The notes below the pieces were generated by a model. The model was not told the DNA's origin and made no database searches. It saw only the letters and a program-made list of their open reading frames with translations. From NCBI RefSeq assembly GCF_000165425.1, contig NW_001799620.1:197202-261201 (forward strand): a stretch of DNA of 64,000 nt. Direction: 5' to 3'. The DNA is from Paramecium tetraurelia. Taxonomy: Eukaryota > Ciliophora > Oligohymenophorea > Peniculida > Parameciidae. Below, one piece after another: positions 48,301-58,291 of the stretch. How positions within the stretch are numbered: the stretch's first letter is position 1; every line of letters begins with the position of its first letter. A program made the position numbers and the translations under genes.

Positions 48301-49670
48301 AAATTTTAATTTCATCTCTGCAGTTCAAGATTTCCATAATTTTATAGAAATCTCTATTTTTAGAAAGGGGTAATTGTAATTTTTATTAAGGTTGCGGTTA
48401 ACTTGCTGGTTACTGTTGAGAAGCTGGTTGTTGTTGAGTTGGTGCTAATGGTTTCTATTATTGTTGTTATTATGTGCCTTATTATTATGTAGTTGGTTAT
48501 AATGGTTGTGTTTATTATTATTATGGTTATTGGGAGGGCTATTATTAATTTGGTTATGTTCCAATTTAAATGATGCTTGGAGTAGATTAAACTGCTGTTG
48601 GTTATTATGTTGTTGGCTATTAAGTTGCTGGTTATTAGGTTGTCGGTTATTAGGTCGTTGGCTATTATGTTGTTGGTTATTAAGTAGTTGGCTATTTCAT
48701 CCAATTTGATGTGATTGATTGGGTTGGTTATTATTATTATTATTGTGGCTAGGTTAGATTTTAAAGGCTGCTAGTTGTGTTTCCAAACAAATTATTTGAA
48801 GTTCCAAGAGGACTAATTTAGGCTTGACTAGGTTATGCTTGATTTGAAACTTGAGCAGTAGATACTAAAGGATTAGTGGTAGGAGGGGCTGTTGCTTGAT
48901 TAGGCTGATTTAATAAAGTATTGTTATTTTAGGTTGGCTAAGTATTGTTTTGTTATTATCCAAATAATCCTCCAGGTGTTGTTCCTAATCCAGTACCTAA
49001 TCCGGTACCTAATCCGGTTCCTAATCCGGTACTTAATCCAGTTCCTGTTCCTCCTGTTAATGCTCCAAATCCAGCTGTGGCACCACCATTATTAAAGTTC
49101 CCTAAAGTTGTTGGATTAGATGCATGTTGTTGAGTTGGGTTTGGTTGAGATGATTAGGGGTTTTGACTTTAAGTCATTCCTCCAAATAAAGAAGAGGTAT
49201 TGTTTGTTGTTTATGTTGCTTAACCACCTTATGGTTGTTATGAAAGAGAATCTAAACCGCCTAATCCAGTTTGATTTGTTTAAGGGGCCAAATTACCAGG
49301 ATTTTAAAAAAGGCTATTAGTTGTTTATGCAGGTTGTTATTATTATGAAGGTTAAGCTGCCGATGATGCCTATGAAAATAAATTGTTATTGTTTGGCGGA
49401 TTGCTTCCAAATAAATTTAAGTTGGACTATGTATTTCCAAACATATTATTAGCTGTGGATTGTGCTGCTGCTGCCTATGGAGCTCCAGCCAAACTACCTG
49501 GCTAATTGAAGACTGAGCCTTAATTCTATGTTTATCCAACTTAGTTAAAAAGAGATGATCCTTGTCCTACACTTTAGCCAAATAGGTTGGGTACTGACCC
49601 TTGCGCATTCGGAAAAAGCCCTGTTGAACTTAAAATAAACTAAATACACTTACTTATTTTAAGAGCTCAT
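42344..49670 (-). CDS. Large nucleoporin: FG-repeat N-terminus fused to a long helical region
   Basis: One gene from ATG 49670 (MSSQNN, then a 25-nt intron) to TGA 42344; about 2300 residues. The first 430 residues, up to about 48360, are an FG-nucleoporin region: PNLFGQSVG, NMFGNTQ, LNLFGSNP, SSLFGGM, a GTGLGTGL array, GGLFGQQ, NNLFGNTT, then PTTQQ repeats. The frame runs without TGA straight into FYKIMEILNCRDEIKI and a very long alpha-helical, HEAT-like part with many micro-introns (not all mapped), ending FEEKFSEYKKT. Tetrahymena Nup308 is described as a GLFG N-terminal third followed by a helical region; this looks like its counterpart. It would sit in the nuclear pore central framework. 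Whether the 6-kb helical part is a single gene needs transcript support. Confidence 0.7.
48594..48697 (-). repeat. 15-nt coding repeat (Pro-Thr-Thr-Gln-Gln)
   Basis: About seven tandem 15-base units encode PTTQQ with single changes (PATQQ). They form the linker between the FG region and the helical part of the nucleoporin. Glutamines are mostly TAA or TAG codons. Confidence 0.85.
48981..49056 (-). repeat. 12-nt coding repeat (Gly-Thr-Gly-Leu)
   Basis: Four to five 12-base units (consensus GGTACCGGATTA on the coding strand) give G-T-G-L repeats inside the FG region. Restriction-like GGTACC cores recur because of the repeat. Confidence 0.85.
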
Positions 49671-49688
49671 TTTAAATTATTTAAATTT
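49671..49688. promoter_or_regulatory. 18-bp divergent spacer between nucleoporin and importin-alpha genes
   Basis: The ATGs of the FG-nucleoporin (minus) and the importin-alpha-like gene (plus) are separated by only 18 A/T bases. A shared promoter would couple two parts of the nuclear transport machinery. No sequence box is identifiable. Confidence 0.45.
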
Positions 49689-51122
49689 ATGATTGTAAAG
49701 CAGAAAAGGGAAGCATTTCACATTTAAATGCGAAGGAATTAGCGGGAACTCATATTCTCGAAAAAGAGAATACTAGAGCTTCCCATCCAAATATCCGATA
49801 ACAATTAAGCCATACTCATTCTTTAAGGGATTTCCTAAAATCAAATTTCACTCACCACATTTTTCCAACAACTCACCTTACTTCTACCTTAATTTACAGA
49901 ATTACATCTCCAAACACTGCCTTACATTCAACAAGCAACAGCCCAATATATCTATGAAATTGATTAATCAAATAGACAAATCAATGATGATGATCTTGAG
50001 ATTTCAGAATGCACTGTCTTAGAAATGCTTCTCTACCTAAATCAACTCACTTATTATGTCAAAATAGACTTTTCTATGGATGATCTCCTAGATCTCCTCT
50101 TAAAAATATTAAAAGCAACCAATAAATTCAAAATTTTGGATAGAATTTGCCAAGTATTATACAATATTTTGCTTGATTTCCCAGATGCTTAAGCTCTATT
50201 GCTCTAGCAAAACCTTCCAACTATGTTGACCAATAAATATCTAACGAACACGAACTTTGATTTACTTAATCTTAAGAATCTCCTCATGATTTTGCATAAA
50301 TTAGTTAAAATTGGATATCATGAATACAACCTCATCCATCCTATTCTTCACAAATTACAGAACAGTTCAAATGTTCAATAATCACAATATGTAGAAGTTA
50401 TGGAATACTTTTTCTAATTTCTTGCTAATTGTTCTTCCAATTATGATCCTTAAATTATTCAATAGGTTCAATTATTTGAAAAATTCTTAGAATTCTAATA
50501 TGTTAGATGGTCTGTTGATTTGCTTTTTAAATATGATAAAAATTACAATCTTGTATGCAATATCTATCAGTTTCTAAATAACTTGAGTTTAGCAGCCTGT
50601 GGTTCAAGCATGATTGATCAAGGCATTTTGAGTGTCATATAAGTACATTTAAATGAAAAATCAGTACCTCAAATACTTATTTACTCCTTATTGACAAACT
50701 TAATTGTGGATGATCTCACAAGTATTTTACAATGTGGAATTCTTATCAGAATCCCTGCAATGTTTAGGTTAGGATTTCCTAACTCAGACTATATTCCTGA
50801 ATTGATTTATTGTATTACTGCTGCGTTCTCGAAAGCCGATGAAAATTAAATTCAAGACTTGACCAAAATCTAATTGACTGATTGCTTGGTTACTTATGTT
50901 GCAGATTTACCTCAAGAACTATTGGATTTAGAGCTTTGTTAAAAAATATTTCGAATATTGCAATCCATAATACATTTGCAAAATTAGGAATCATAAGAAG
51001 ATAATTATGAATTGGAGAAATTGAAAAACAATACTATGTTTATCATGAGATGCAATCATATCTTTGGATTAAATAAAGATTACTATTGTGAAACCCTGTT
51101 AAATATTCTGTTTGAAATGTGA
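49689..51122 (+). CDS. Importin-alpha-like nuclear import adaptor
   Basis: A 477-residue single-exon protein. The N-terminus (KQKREAFHIQMRRNQRELIF then SKKR) resembles the basic importin-beta-binding (IBB) domain. The rest is a helical armadillo-type array: VLEMLLYLNQLTYYV, LLDLLLKILKATNKF, ICQVLYNILLDFPDAQ, LLKNLLMILHKL-like NLKNLLMILHKLVKI, LIYCITAAFSKAD. Tryptophan-Asn ARM signatures are weak, so it is a divergent member. It would bind nuclear localisation signals and hand cargo to importin beta. Start next to an FG-nucleoporin strengthens the transport context. Confidence 0.65.
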
Positions 51123-51317
51123 AATAAAATCGAACAAATTTTGATAATTAATTTTATACCAATAACTCATAAAACTAGAGAATTTACTCTTTTATTACAT
51201 ACAAATCTAAATACCCTATCATGCATATAATATTATATAAAAATTGATATAAAATTGGATCATAAATTATAAAGAGTATTTCAATAATCTTTCCAAATAA
51301 ATCATTAAAATATGTAA

Positions 51318-52492
51318 TCAATAAAAATTATAAGAGCTGTATTATGTTTAATATCTATCATAAACATCAGTTACAATAGATTCCATCTTCCTTAAGATGT
51401 CATTGTTACTCTAACTAGATTTATTTAGTTCCGATTCCACTTCTGTTAAAGACTTATTAAACTTAAGAAAAGATTAACCTATCCTCTTACGATACTACGG
51501 GGTTTTGAACCTCTTATCAACCTACCCACTTTAATTTTCATAGAAGTTTATCATTGTTTATAGTTTTTTTGTTCTTTCAATGGAAGATCTTTCAGCATTG
51601 CTGTTCACATTCTCTTTAAGCACAGTTTTTTAATTTTCTGAATGTGATTACTATTGAATTTCTTTTTTCTAAGATCTTAATTAAAGAGTCTCACTAATGA
51701 AACAGGTTTGGGGTCTTCCTCTTTGATGATTTGGTGTATATTGAGGATTAATTGACAGTTTGTTTTCTTTTTTGTTCATTTACTCTTAGATTGGCTTATA
51801 TTTTGCAATACAGTGTAATTTCATATTCTTAATGAATTCATTGGTCTTATTTTAATATTTTGAATAATATTTAGAGACTGTGAGTTTGATTGAATTCTAA
51901 TTTTTAGAAAGTAAGCCATTCTCAACCAAGGTGTCAAGATTATATGTACCATTGCCTAATTATGATGCAGTAGATTTGGGGTCAGTTACGAAGTTCTATA
52001 TGGATTAAGTAAGAAAAGTATTGTCAAGCACTCTTTTCATTGGAGCAGCGGTACTCAATGATGAGATGTTCTTGGTTGAATATGTTGAGAAGGAGAGTCT
52101 TTTCTAAGCCTTTTTAGCGGGATCATAATTCAATTGTTTCTATAACCATTCCTCTTCGTTCTTCGTTTTTGTATTATTAAATTCCATTTATATTTAATCG
52201 ATTAACTTCACATCATTCAATACATTAGATTCAACAATTTTTTGTCTGACATCAATAAATGTATTGAGCTCTTTCATATTTTTTAGTTTATCATTAAATC
52301 TCTAATCAACTCGTTATTTTCTATTCTACAATCTAATTTATTTAATCATTACTTAAGTCTCTTTTGTGATTTATCTAGTAACTTTGAAGTAAGTTCCTAA
52401 ATCTTTTATTTTCTATCTTCCTCCTCTTATATTTTTTAAAAATAATCTTTTAATCTATCCATTTACAAAAACTCTGAAACTTTTATGGACAT
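51318..52492 (-). CDS. Basic coiled-coil protein of unknown function
   Basis: A 384-residue protein, one 20-nt intron, ATG 52492 to TGA 51318. The N-terminal 120 residues are a charged coiled coil (DYFQKIQEEEDRKQ, VDQRFNDKLKNMKELN). The remainder is basic and low-complexity, with repeated Ser, Lys and Asn (SFSTYSTKNISSLST, RGRPQTCFISE, TPQYRKRIGQSFLKF). No catalytic motif or membrane segment. Probably cytoskeletal or basal-body related, by composition only. Confidence 0.65.
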
Positions 52493-52727
52493 TATTAAAT
52501 AAAATTTAATTATAATTTTTGGATCATTTTACTCTTAAAGACTATAATCTTATTTTATATTTTCAGATAATCAATTGAAGAAACTAAGTATTTCATTCAA
52601 ATTATATAACATAACCTAAATTAGTTAATGAGTAAATAAAAAATGTAGTTTAAACTTTATGAAAAGATGATAAAATTAGAATATTATATATTTTATTAAT
52701 TAAATTGTTAAGCAAGATAAACAATTT

Positions 52728-54959
52728 TCAAAATTCTGCATGAACAAAAGACCAACCATGAATATGAGATGATGGTTCTAAATGTTCTTATTAAAAAAGA
52801 TTCTAACCAGTTTGTGTATTAATTCGAATCTTTCGCGTTGGTTTAGGAAGCTCCAACTCTTTGTTTTTTACCTTGTCCCAATCAACATCTTAAAAATAAG
52901 GATGTTATTTGATTTCCTTCGAGTCCCCTACTCCTGATCCCAATCTTTTGATTGGATTTCTTTGTAGAAGCTAAAAATGAAAATTATAAGATACTGATTT
53001 AATGAGGTTTCGACCTTCAGGTGAAATATAAGAGGGGATTTTGAGAATAGCATGTTCAATATTGTGAAACAGTTAATCCTTTTCATTATCATAATAAGGG
53101 GGCACTCCAACTAATAGTTCATACATGACTACTCCAAGTAAATACCAATCGACTGCCTTTCCATGTCCTTGTCTTCTAAGCATTTCAGGTGCTAAGTAAG
53201 CAACAGAACCACAAAATGATCTTGCTCCTTGACTTGCATCAAATATTCCCTCTTTTGAGAGTCCAAAATCAGTGAGCATGGCATGTCCATCTGCATCAAT
53301 AACGATATTTTCTGGCTTTAAATCTCTATATATAATATCTCTTTAATGTAGATCTTCCAAAGCAAGGATTACTTCACAAATGTAATTTTTGGCCTGAGCT
53401 TCTGGAAGTCTCTTTTTCTCTTCCAAAAGTTACCCCATATCTCCTCCTGGACAAAAATCTAAAATCATTACGAGTTTTTCTGGAGTTTGAAAGGCATATC
53501 TTAACTTCACAATGAAAGGGTGTGAAGTTATTGATAATACATTTCTCTCAGTCTAAGCATAACGAAACAAATTGTGTTCTACATTATATTTACTAAAACA
53601 TTACTTAATATCATGGATTTATCTAAAACCTTCATGGCATATAATTAATTTTATCTCTTTACAAGATAAACTTGACCAAAACTACCTTTACCAATTAAAC
53701 CTAGGATCTAGAATTAAGAGAGAGAAATTTCCTCTTCATCTTTTATGTTTTTACAAGATTCAGAATAATTGGTTGAGAAGGTCGTTTGTCTTTTTAATCC
53801 TTACATTTAAGTTTTAAATTATTCAAGTTATTGTAATTTGGTTTATAATTATTTGATTTTAGGAGATGGCACCTGTATTTTATCCAAGTTGTTTTATGAC
53901 TTACTTGTTTAAATTAAGTTTTTTTGTTATTTAATATTTTTCCTTTAAAACATTTTTAATATTGTTTCTGTTTATGTTGTTTGTATAATAACTTCTTTAG
54001 TTTGTTTTTCTAAACGTAAATTAAAATTTGTACTTTTTGTTTATTCTTAATAATCTTTGTAGATCTACGCTATGTCTTGATCTTCAATGTAATAATCTGG
54101 ATATTTTTACTCCAGATTTTGTTACAAGACAAGATGTTATTTTTAGAGTAGAAATTCCACAATCGATTTAAAATTAAACTTACAAGCATAATGCAAAGCT
54201 GAGTTGCCATGAATATCTTGATGATTGATGTTAGCTCCAACGTTAACTAATATTTATAAGGTCTCCAACTTCCCACTATGCTATTAAATTCATTAAATAC
54301 TAATAGGCGCTCATTAGCAAGGGTGTCATTTTATCTTCATTCTAGTCATCTATTTGTATATCTTTGTACAGTAATGCCTGGGCAAGATGTGTATTACCAT
54401 TTCTGGCAGCAAAATGAAGAGCTGTGTTACCATTTAAATCTTTTGAAGAAACCGATGCATGAAGCTCCGAATTTACCTTGACTTTGGGAGATAGGTTTAC
54501 TAAGTTTGTTTAGATATTATTACAGAGATTGTGAACCAGAGTAGGTTCAAGAAATTAGAGACAAACACCTGCTCTATTACTCGAGCTTTCCTTTAAAAAT
54601 TGTTCGTTCAATTATGTCCTTAATTTATCTATCCCTTCTTATTTTGGGCTTTTAGACTCAATCGTGGGATTAAATTTGGCTGTTTCGCATTGCTTAAACT
54701 CTTCATCCAAGGACTGTAGCTTAGACAACTTCGGCATTTTAGAAGTGAAAGGAAGATTTATATTTTAATATGTAGAAGTGGATCTATCTGTAAATAGTTT
54801 GTGTTATTGTTATTTCCCAGCAACTTATATCTTGGGAGAGGCCAAATTGGCCTTTTGCTAGGGAGTGTGAAATTTATTCGACTTGGGACTTCTATTCTCT
54901 TGGATTTGCCTTAACTTTGTTTGGTATTCATTAAGTGTTAATTTGCGGTGACCGTTCAT
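52728..54959 (-). CDS. Ankyrin-repeat plus AGC protein kinase fusion
   Basis: 718 residues from ATG 54959 ([13 protein letters not shown]) to TGA 52728; introns of 25, 26 and 24 nt, exact frame. After a basic N-terminus come three ankyrin repeats: [32 protein letters not shown] and [15 protein letters not shown] helical Gln/Lys linker leads to an AGC kinase: [51 protein letters not shown], activation loop [16 protein letters not shown] (Ser instead of Thr), [17 protein letters not shown], then the AGC tail with a possible hydrophobic motif [10 protein letters not shown]. The kinase is nearest to PKB/SGK/S6K. A second in-frame ATG at 54737 (MPKLSKLQ) could also start it. Confidence 0.85.
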
Positions 54960-55188
54960 TATTCCGAAAGGTTTTAAAATAATTAAAATATTTTTTGAAT
55001 CTCATTTCGTTGTTTGGATATAATATAATTTAAGGGCAGTGCTAATTTTAAGTATATTAAAACATAATTGCAATTAAATAATTACGATAATAAATGTTAT
55101 TTATATATGATACAAATATATATATATATCGTCTAAAATAATAATTAAATATATATAAAGATATTAGTATATTAATAATAAATAAACA

Positions 55189-56132
55189 ATGAATTCAAAT
55201 TTAGGTTTTTCTTAACAAATTAAATTATTTTATTTAATGAAAGTAGTTCAAAATCCAACACAATATTTCTTTGAATAATCAAACAATCCACCAACTGAAT
55301 ATTTATCAAAGATCAATGAATTTGTCAGCAAATTGCTTAATCAAAGATAATGCATTTTATGCAAGAATGATTACAATATGAAAGACAGGTTGCCAAGAAT
55401 ATTGATTCATTGTGGACATACAATTTGCACAGCTTGTCTCACCAATTTTTACAGGTACCAACGAATTTTTATAATTTTTGTAGAAATAGAAGAGTAAGAT
55501 GTCCGCTCTGTTTAAAATTAATTAAGCATCTTGATTCAGTTGATAGATTACCAGTAAAAGATTGATATTAATGATAGATTAATCATACTATTTTCACTAG
55601 AATGGCTGACGATATAAACAATAAGAGCAAATAACATGGGGGAACAGAAGTCATAGATCCACAATAATATTTATTTACACAATTCCAATAATCAGCATTA
55701 TAATCACAAAAGGCACGTTAATAACAATAAAATGCATATCCTTAAGTGGATCCAGATTCAGGATTGGAGTTTTGTGAGTTTCATAATGATAGAGTGAAAC
55801 ATTTCTTTTGTATGAAACATAAGGTGACCTGTTGCAGAGTGTGTTCAGAGATGATTCATTCAAAGAAAGTATAAATGAGTATAATTTGAATAGGATTGCA
55901 TTGTGGTGGATTTATATGAAATTGAAGATGTGCCTTAGTTTTTGAAGGAAGCTTACAAATTGAATGAGGATAATGCATAATAGTAAAATCAAAGAAGAGA
56001 AGATATGGGTTTCATTTAGGATGGAGAAGGAAGTATAATTGATTTGTTAAGCATTTAGATGATGGTGACAACTAGTTTAATGATGATGATTTGGAAGATG
56101 AATTTGAGGGAAACAGCGTTCAGAGCATATGA
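55189..56132 (+). CDS. RING finger and B-box zinc finger protein (TRIM-like)
   Basis: 279 residues with introns of 29, 24, 25 and 26 nt, exact frame. The RING spans residues 40-90: CILCKNDY, LIHCGHTICTACL, RVRCPLCLKL, i.e. C-x2-C ... C-x-H-x-x-C-x2-C ... C-x2-C. A Gln-rich linker precedes a B-box-like zinc site: CEFHNDRVKHFFCMKHKVTC and CRVCSEMIHSKKDC. The C-terminus is acidic (NDDDLEDEFEG). RING plus B-box is the TRIM N-terminal arrangement, suggesting an E3 ubiquitin ligase; no coiled coil or C-terminal TRIM domain is present. Confidence 0.85.
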
Positions 56133-56151
56133 ATATTTTAAATATTAATAG

Positions 56152-56781
56152 TCATTTATATCTATAGTTTTGAATCTATTGAATTCTCCTTCTTTTTGAT
56201 TCTTCAATGATATCAAATGTGTAAACAGGTTGATGCTCATTTTGTGAATTATAGATTCTAGAATTATAAAATTAAGAACTATTAAAAGGCTGAGAGAATC
56301 CTTGATATCCTTAATGATGTTAGTTGTCTATCATTACATGTCTTTGTTAAATTGGAATTTGAGATTCATTGTAACGGTCTTATTATTAATTGTAATTGTA
56401 ATTGGGAGGTTATCTTTGAAATTGCTGTTGATTTTAATTTAATTGAGGTTTAGGTTATGTTTAGGGTTACCTATTTTGTTAGTATTGATTGTAACAAAAC
56501 ATAGCTCTAATTATGTGTAAATATATACTAACCCTTTGTCACTCATAAGGAGATTTTTGATAAAGGAATCGAGCAATGTATTTTATTGAGGCAGCTTTTC
56601 TAATTGGCAATCTTAATTAACAGTTTGATTAATGGCTGGATAGGTCTTACCAAGAGTCTTGCACAATCTGAATTATTATTGATTTAATTTACACTTCATC
56701 ATAGAGTTTCATTCTTTCATCTATGCACTGAGATTATCTGATTTTTGGATCTTAACAGAATATTTAGGCTGTTTGTTTCAT
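56152..56781 (-). CDS. Q/N-rich protein of unknown function
   Basis: A 36-nt intron joins an N-terminal helical part of about 90 residues (KIRQSQCIDERMKLYDEVQ, RKAASIKYIARFLYQKSPYE) to a low-complexity tail of Gln, Asn, Tyr and Arg (PNYNYNQQQDRYNE, FSQPFNSSQFYNS) ending KRRRIQQIQNYRYK. The intron is longer than usual but removes an in-frame TGA and keeps frame. The tail is prion-like in composition. The stop codons of this gene and the RING gene are 19 bp apart (convergent). Confidence 0.55.
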
Positions 56782-56851
56782 AACTAGTTTTAGAATGGAA
56801 AATCAATTACATTGTTATTGATTCATTTTATCAAATTTTATTATTATTTTT

Positions 56852-57550
56852 ATGGCTCATAAACTATCATAAAATTGGGTATTTTGGTATGCTCCTAGAG
56901 GCAGAAAAGCTATTGCAGGTTCAGACCATTATGATGTAAATTTAAAAGAAATTGGGGAATTCAATACAGTTGAAGAGTTTTACACATACTATTGTTTCTT
57001 AGGCAGACCTAGCGAAGTAAGCATTGAAAATAACTATTAGATTGAAATTGATAACAAAATAATGTTGTTTAGGAAAGGTCATAAACCAATGTGGGAAGAG
57101 TGTTTGGAAGGAGGCACTTGGATTATTCATTTTAAGAAAAGAGAGAATGAATTATTGAATAGGAAATGGGAAGCCTTGTTATTAGGTATCATTTATTAAG
57201 TAATTGAAAGCATGCATAGGAGAAGAATTCGATGATGACAATGTAATTGGTGTAGTTTTGTCCATTAGAGAAAGAAGAAATTTATTGGAAATATGGTTAA
57301 AAGACAGAAAAGAGAGTGAGAAGTTAAGGATTGGAGAGAAACTAAGAGTGGCTTTGGAAATGGATCCAAACAATCTTACCTTCTTCTTCAAAGAACACAG
57401 CAAGAGCTTGAATGTATAATTGGAACTATGAATTAGGATAAATCAACTATGAAAGGAGCTGAATCTTACACTTTTGTAAAAACTCCACTTGAAACTCCAT
57501 AGACTGAACCAAAAGGACAACACCCAGATCTTGATCAGTTTAAATTATGA
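56852..57550 (+). CDS. Translation initiation factor 4E family
   Basis: 216 residues, introns of 25 and 23 nt, exact frame. MAHKLSQNWVFWY carries the first cap-stacking tryptophan context; FNTVEEFYTYYCFLGRPSEV, then MLFRKGHKPMWEECLEGG has the second stacking Trp and the Glu that reads m7G; GGTWIIHF, EEFDDDNVIGVVLSIRERRNL and WLKD follow. All cap-binding positions look present. The C-terminal extension after HSKSLN (TPLETPQTEPKG) is not part of the fold. It binds the mRNA 5' cap in translation or its repression; which eIF4E class cannot be decided. Confidence 0.88.
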
Positions 57551-57706
57551 TTAATTATTTGCACAAATATATTGGTTACGAATTTATTAATGAATCGATT
57601 TGTCTATCCAGTATGCACTTCAAAAGCGAATTTTTGATGAGATTTATTTATATGATTTATAATTATTTAAGAATTATATTCCAATTTAGGTTTCTATTTT
57701 TATACT

Positions 57707-58291
57707 ATGGAGATTCATTCTGAGTACGTGTTTAACTTTGATTGGGAAACTGATGTTAAAGGATTCTGGAGGAAATACCCTTGCAAAGAATTCTATTTCA
57801 TCAAGTTTAACTAGGTTGTCGACATGGTTCCAAATGATAACAATATAATTTAAGTTAACCGAAGGACTTAAATATTAAGGTATATGCACGTTAATTCGGA
57901 ATTTGGTTTTTAACCTTGAAGCAGATCACTTTTGATCTTGAAAATATGAGTATGGAATGGAAAAAAAGTTACTTAAGACATGTAAATTTTACCAAATCTT
58001 ACAGGGGATGAATGCATTATTTATAGAGCGATAGATAATTAAAAAACTCAATATTCTGTATCTTATTATATTTAATGTAGAAACTATTATCAAATTTTCA
58101 TTAATCATTTTGAAACAAATTATTATCCTAATTCTACAATTCTTTTAGGATTGGCATAGAAGTTGTAGAAGCCAGATGCCGAGATCTATAATATAAGAAA
58201 TGATTAATATTAGAGTTTAGCTATTAATCAATATATATTTTTGAATAATTATGATGAAATACCAGAATCAATAAATTCACTAAAACAATGA
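57707..58291 (+). CDS. PRELI/MSF1 family protein
   Basis: 174 residues with introns of 32 and 28 nt (exact frame). The N-terminus MEIHSEYVFNFDWETDVKGF then WRKYP is the family pattern (vFxxxWxxvxxaFwxKYP). Later parts follow: VVDMVPNDNNIIQVNRRTQI, QITFDLENMNM, LPNLTGDECIIYRAIDNQ, and a C-terminal helix ILLGLAQKLQKPDAE. PRELI-type proteins carry phospholipids (phosphatidic acid, phosphatidylserine) across the mitochondrial intermembrane space. No clear Cys motif for a TRIAP partner is expected in this partner protein. Confidence 0.72.

Noticed and set aside
48360-48709. Two overlapping standard-code frames on opposite strands of leucine/trypsin-like or Ile/Asn/Thr repeats
   Set aside because: They are shadows of the PTTQQ-repeat linker of the nucleoporin, which is the only frame continuing in code 6 on both sides.
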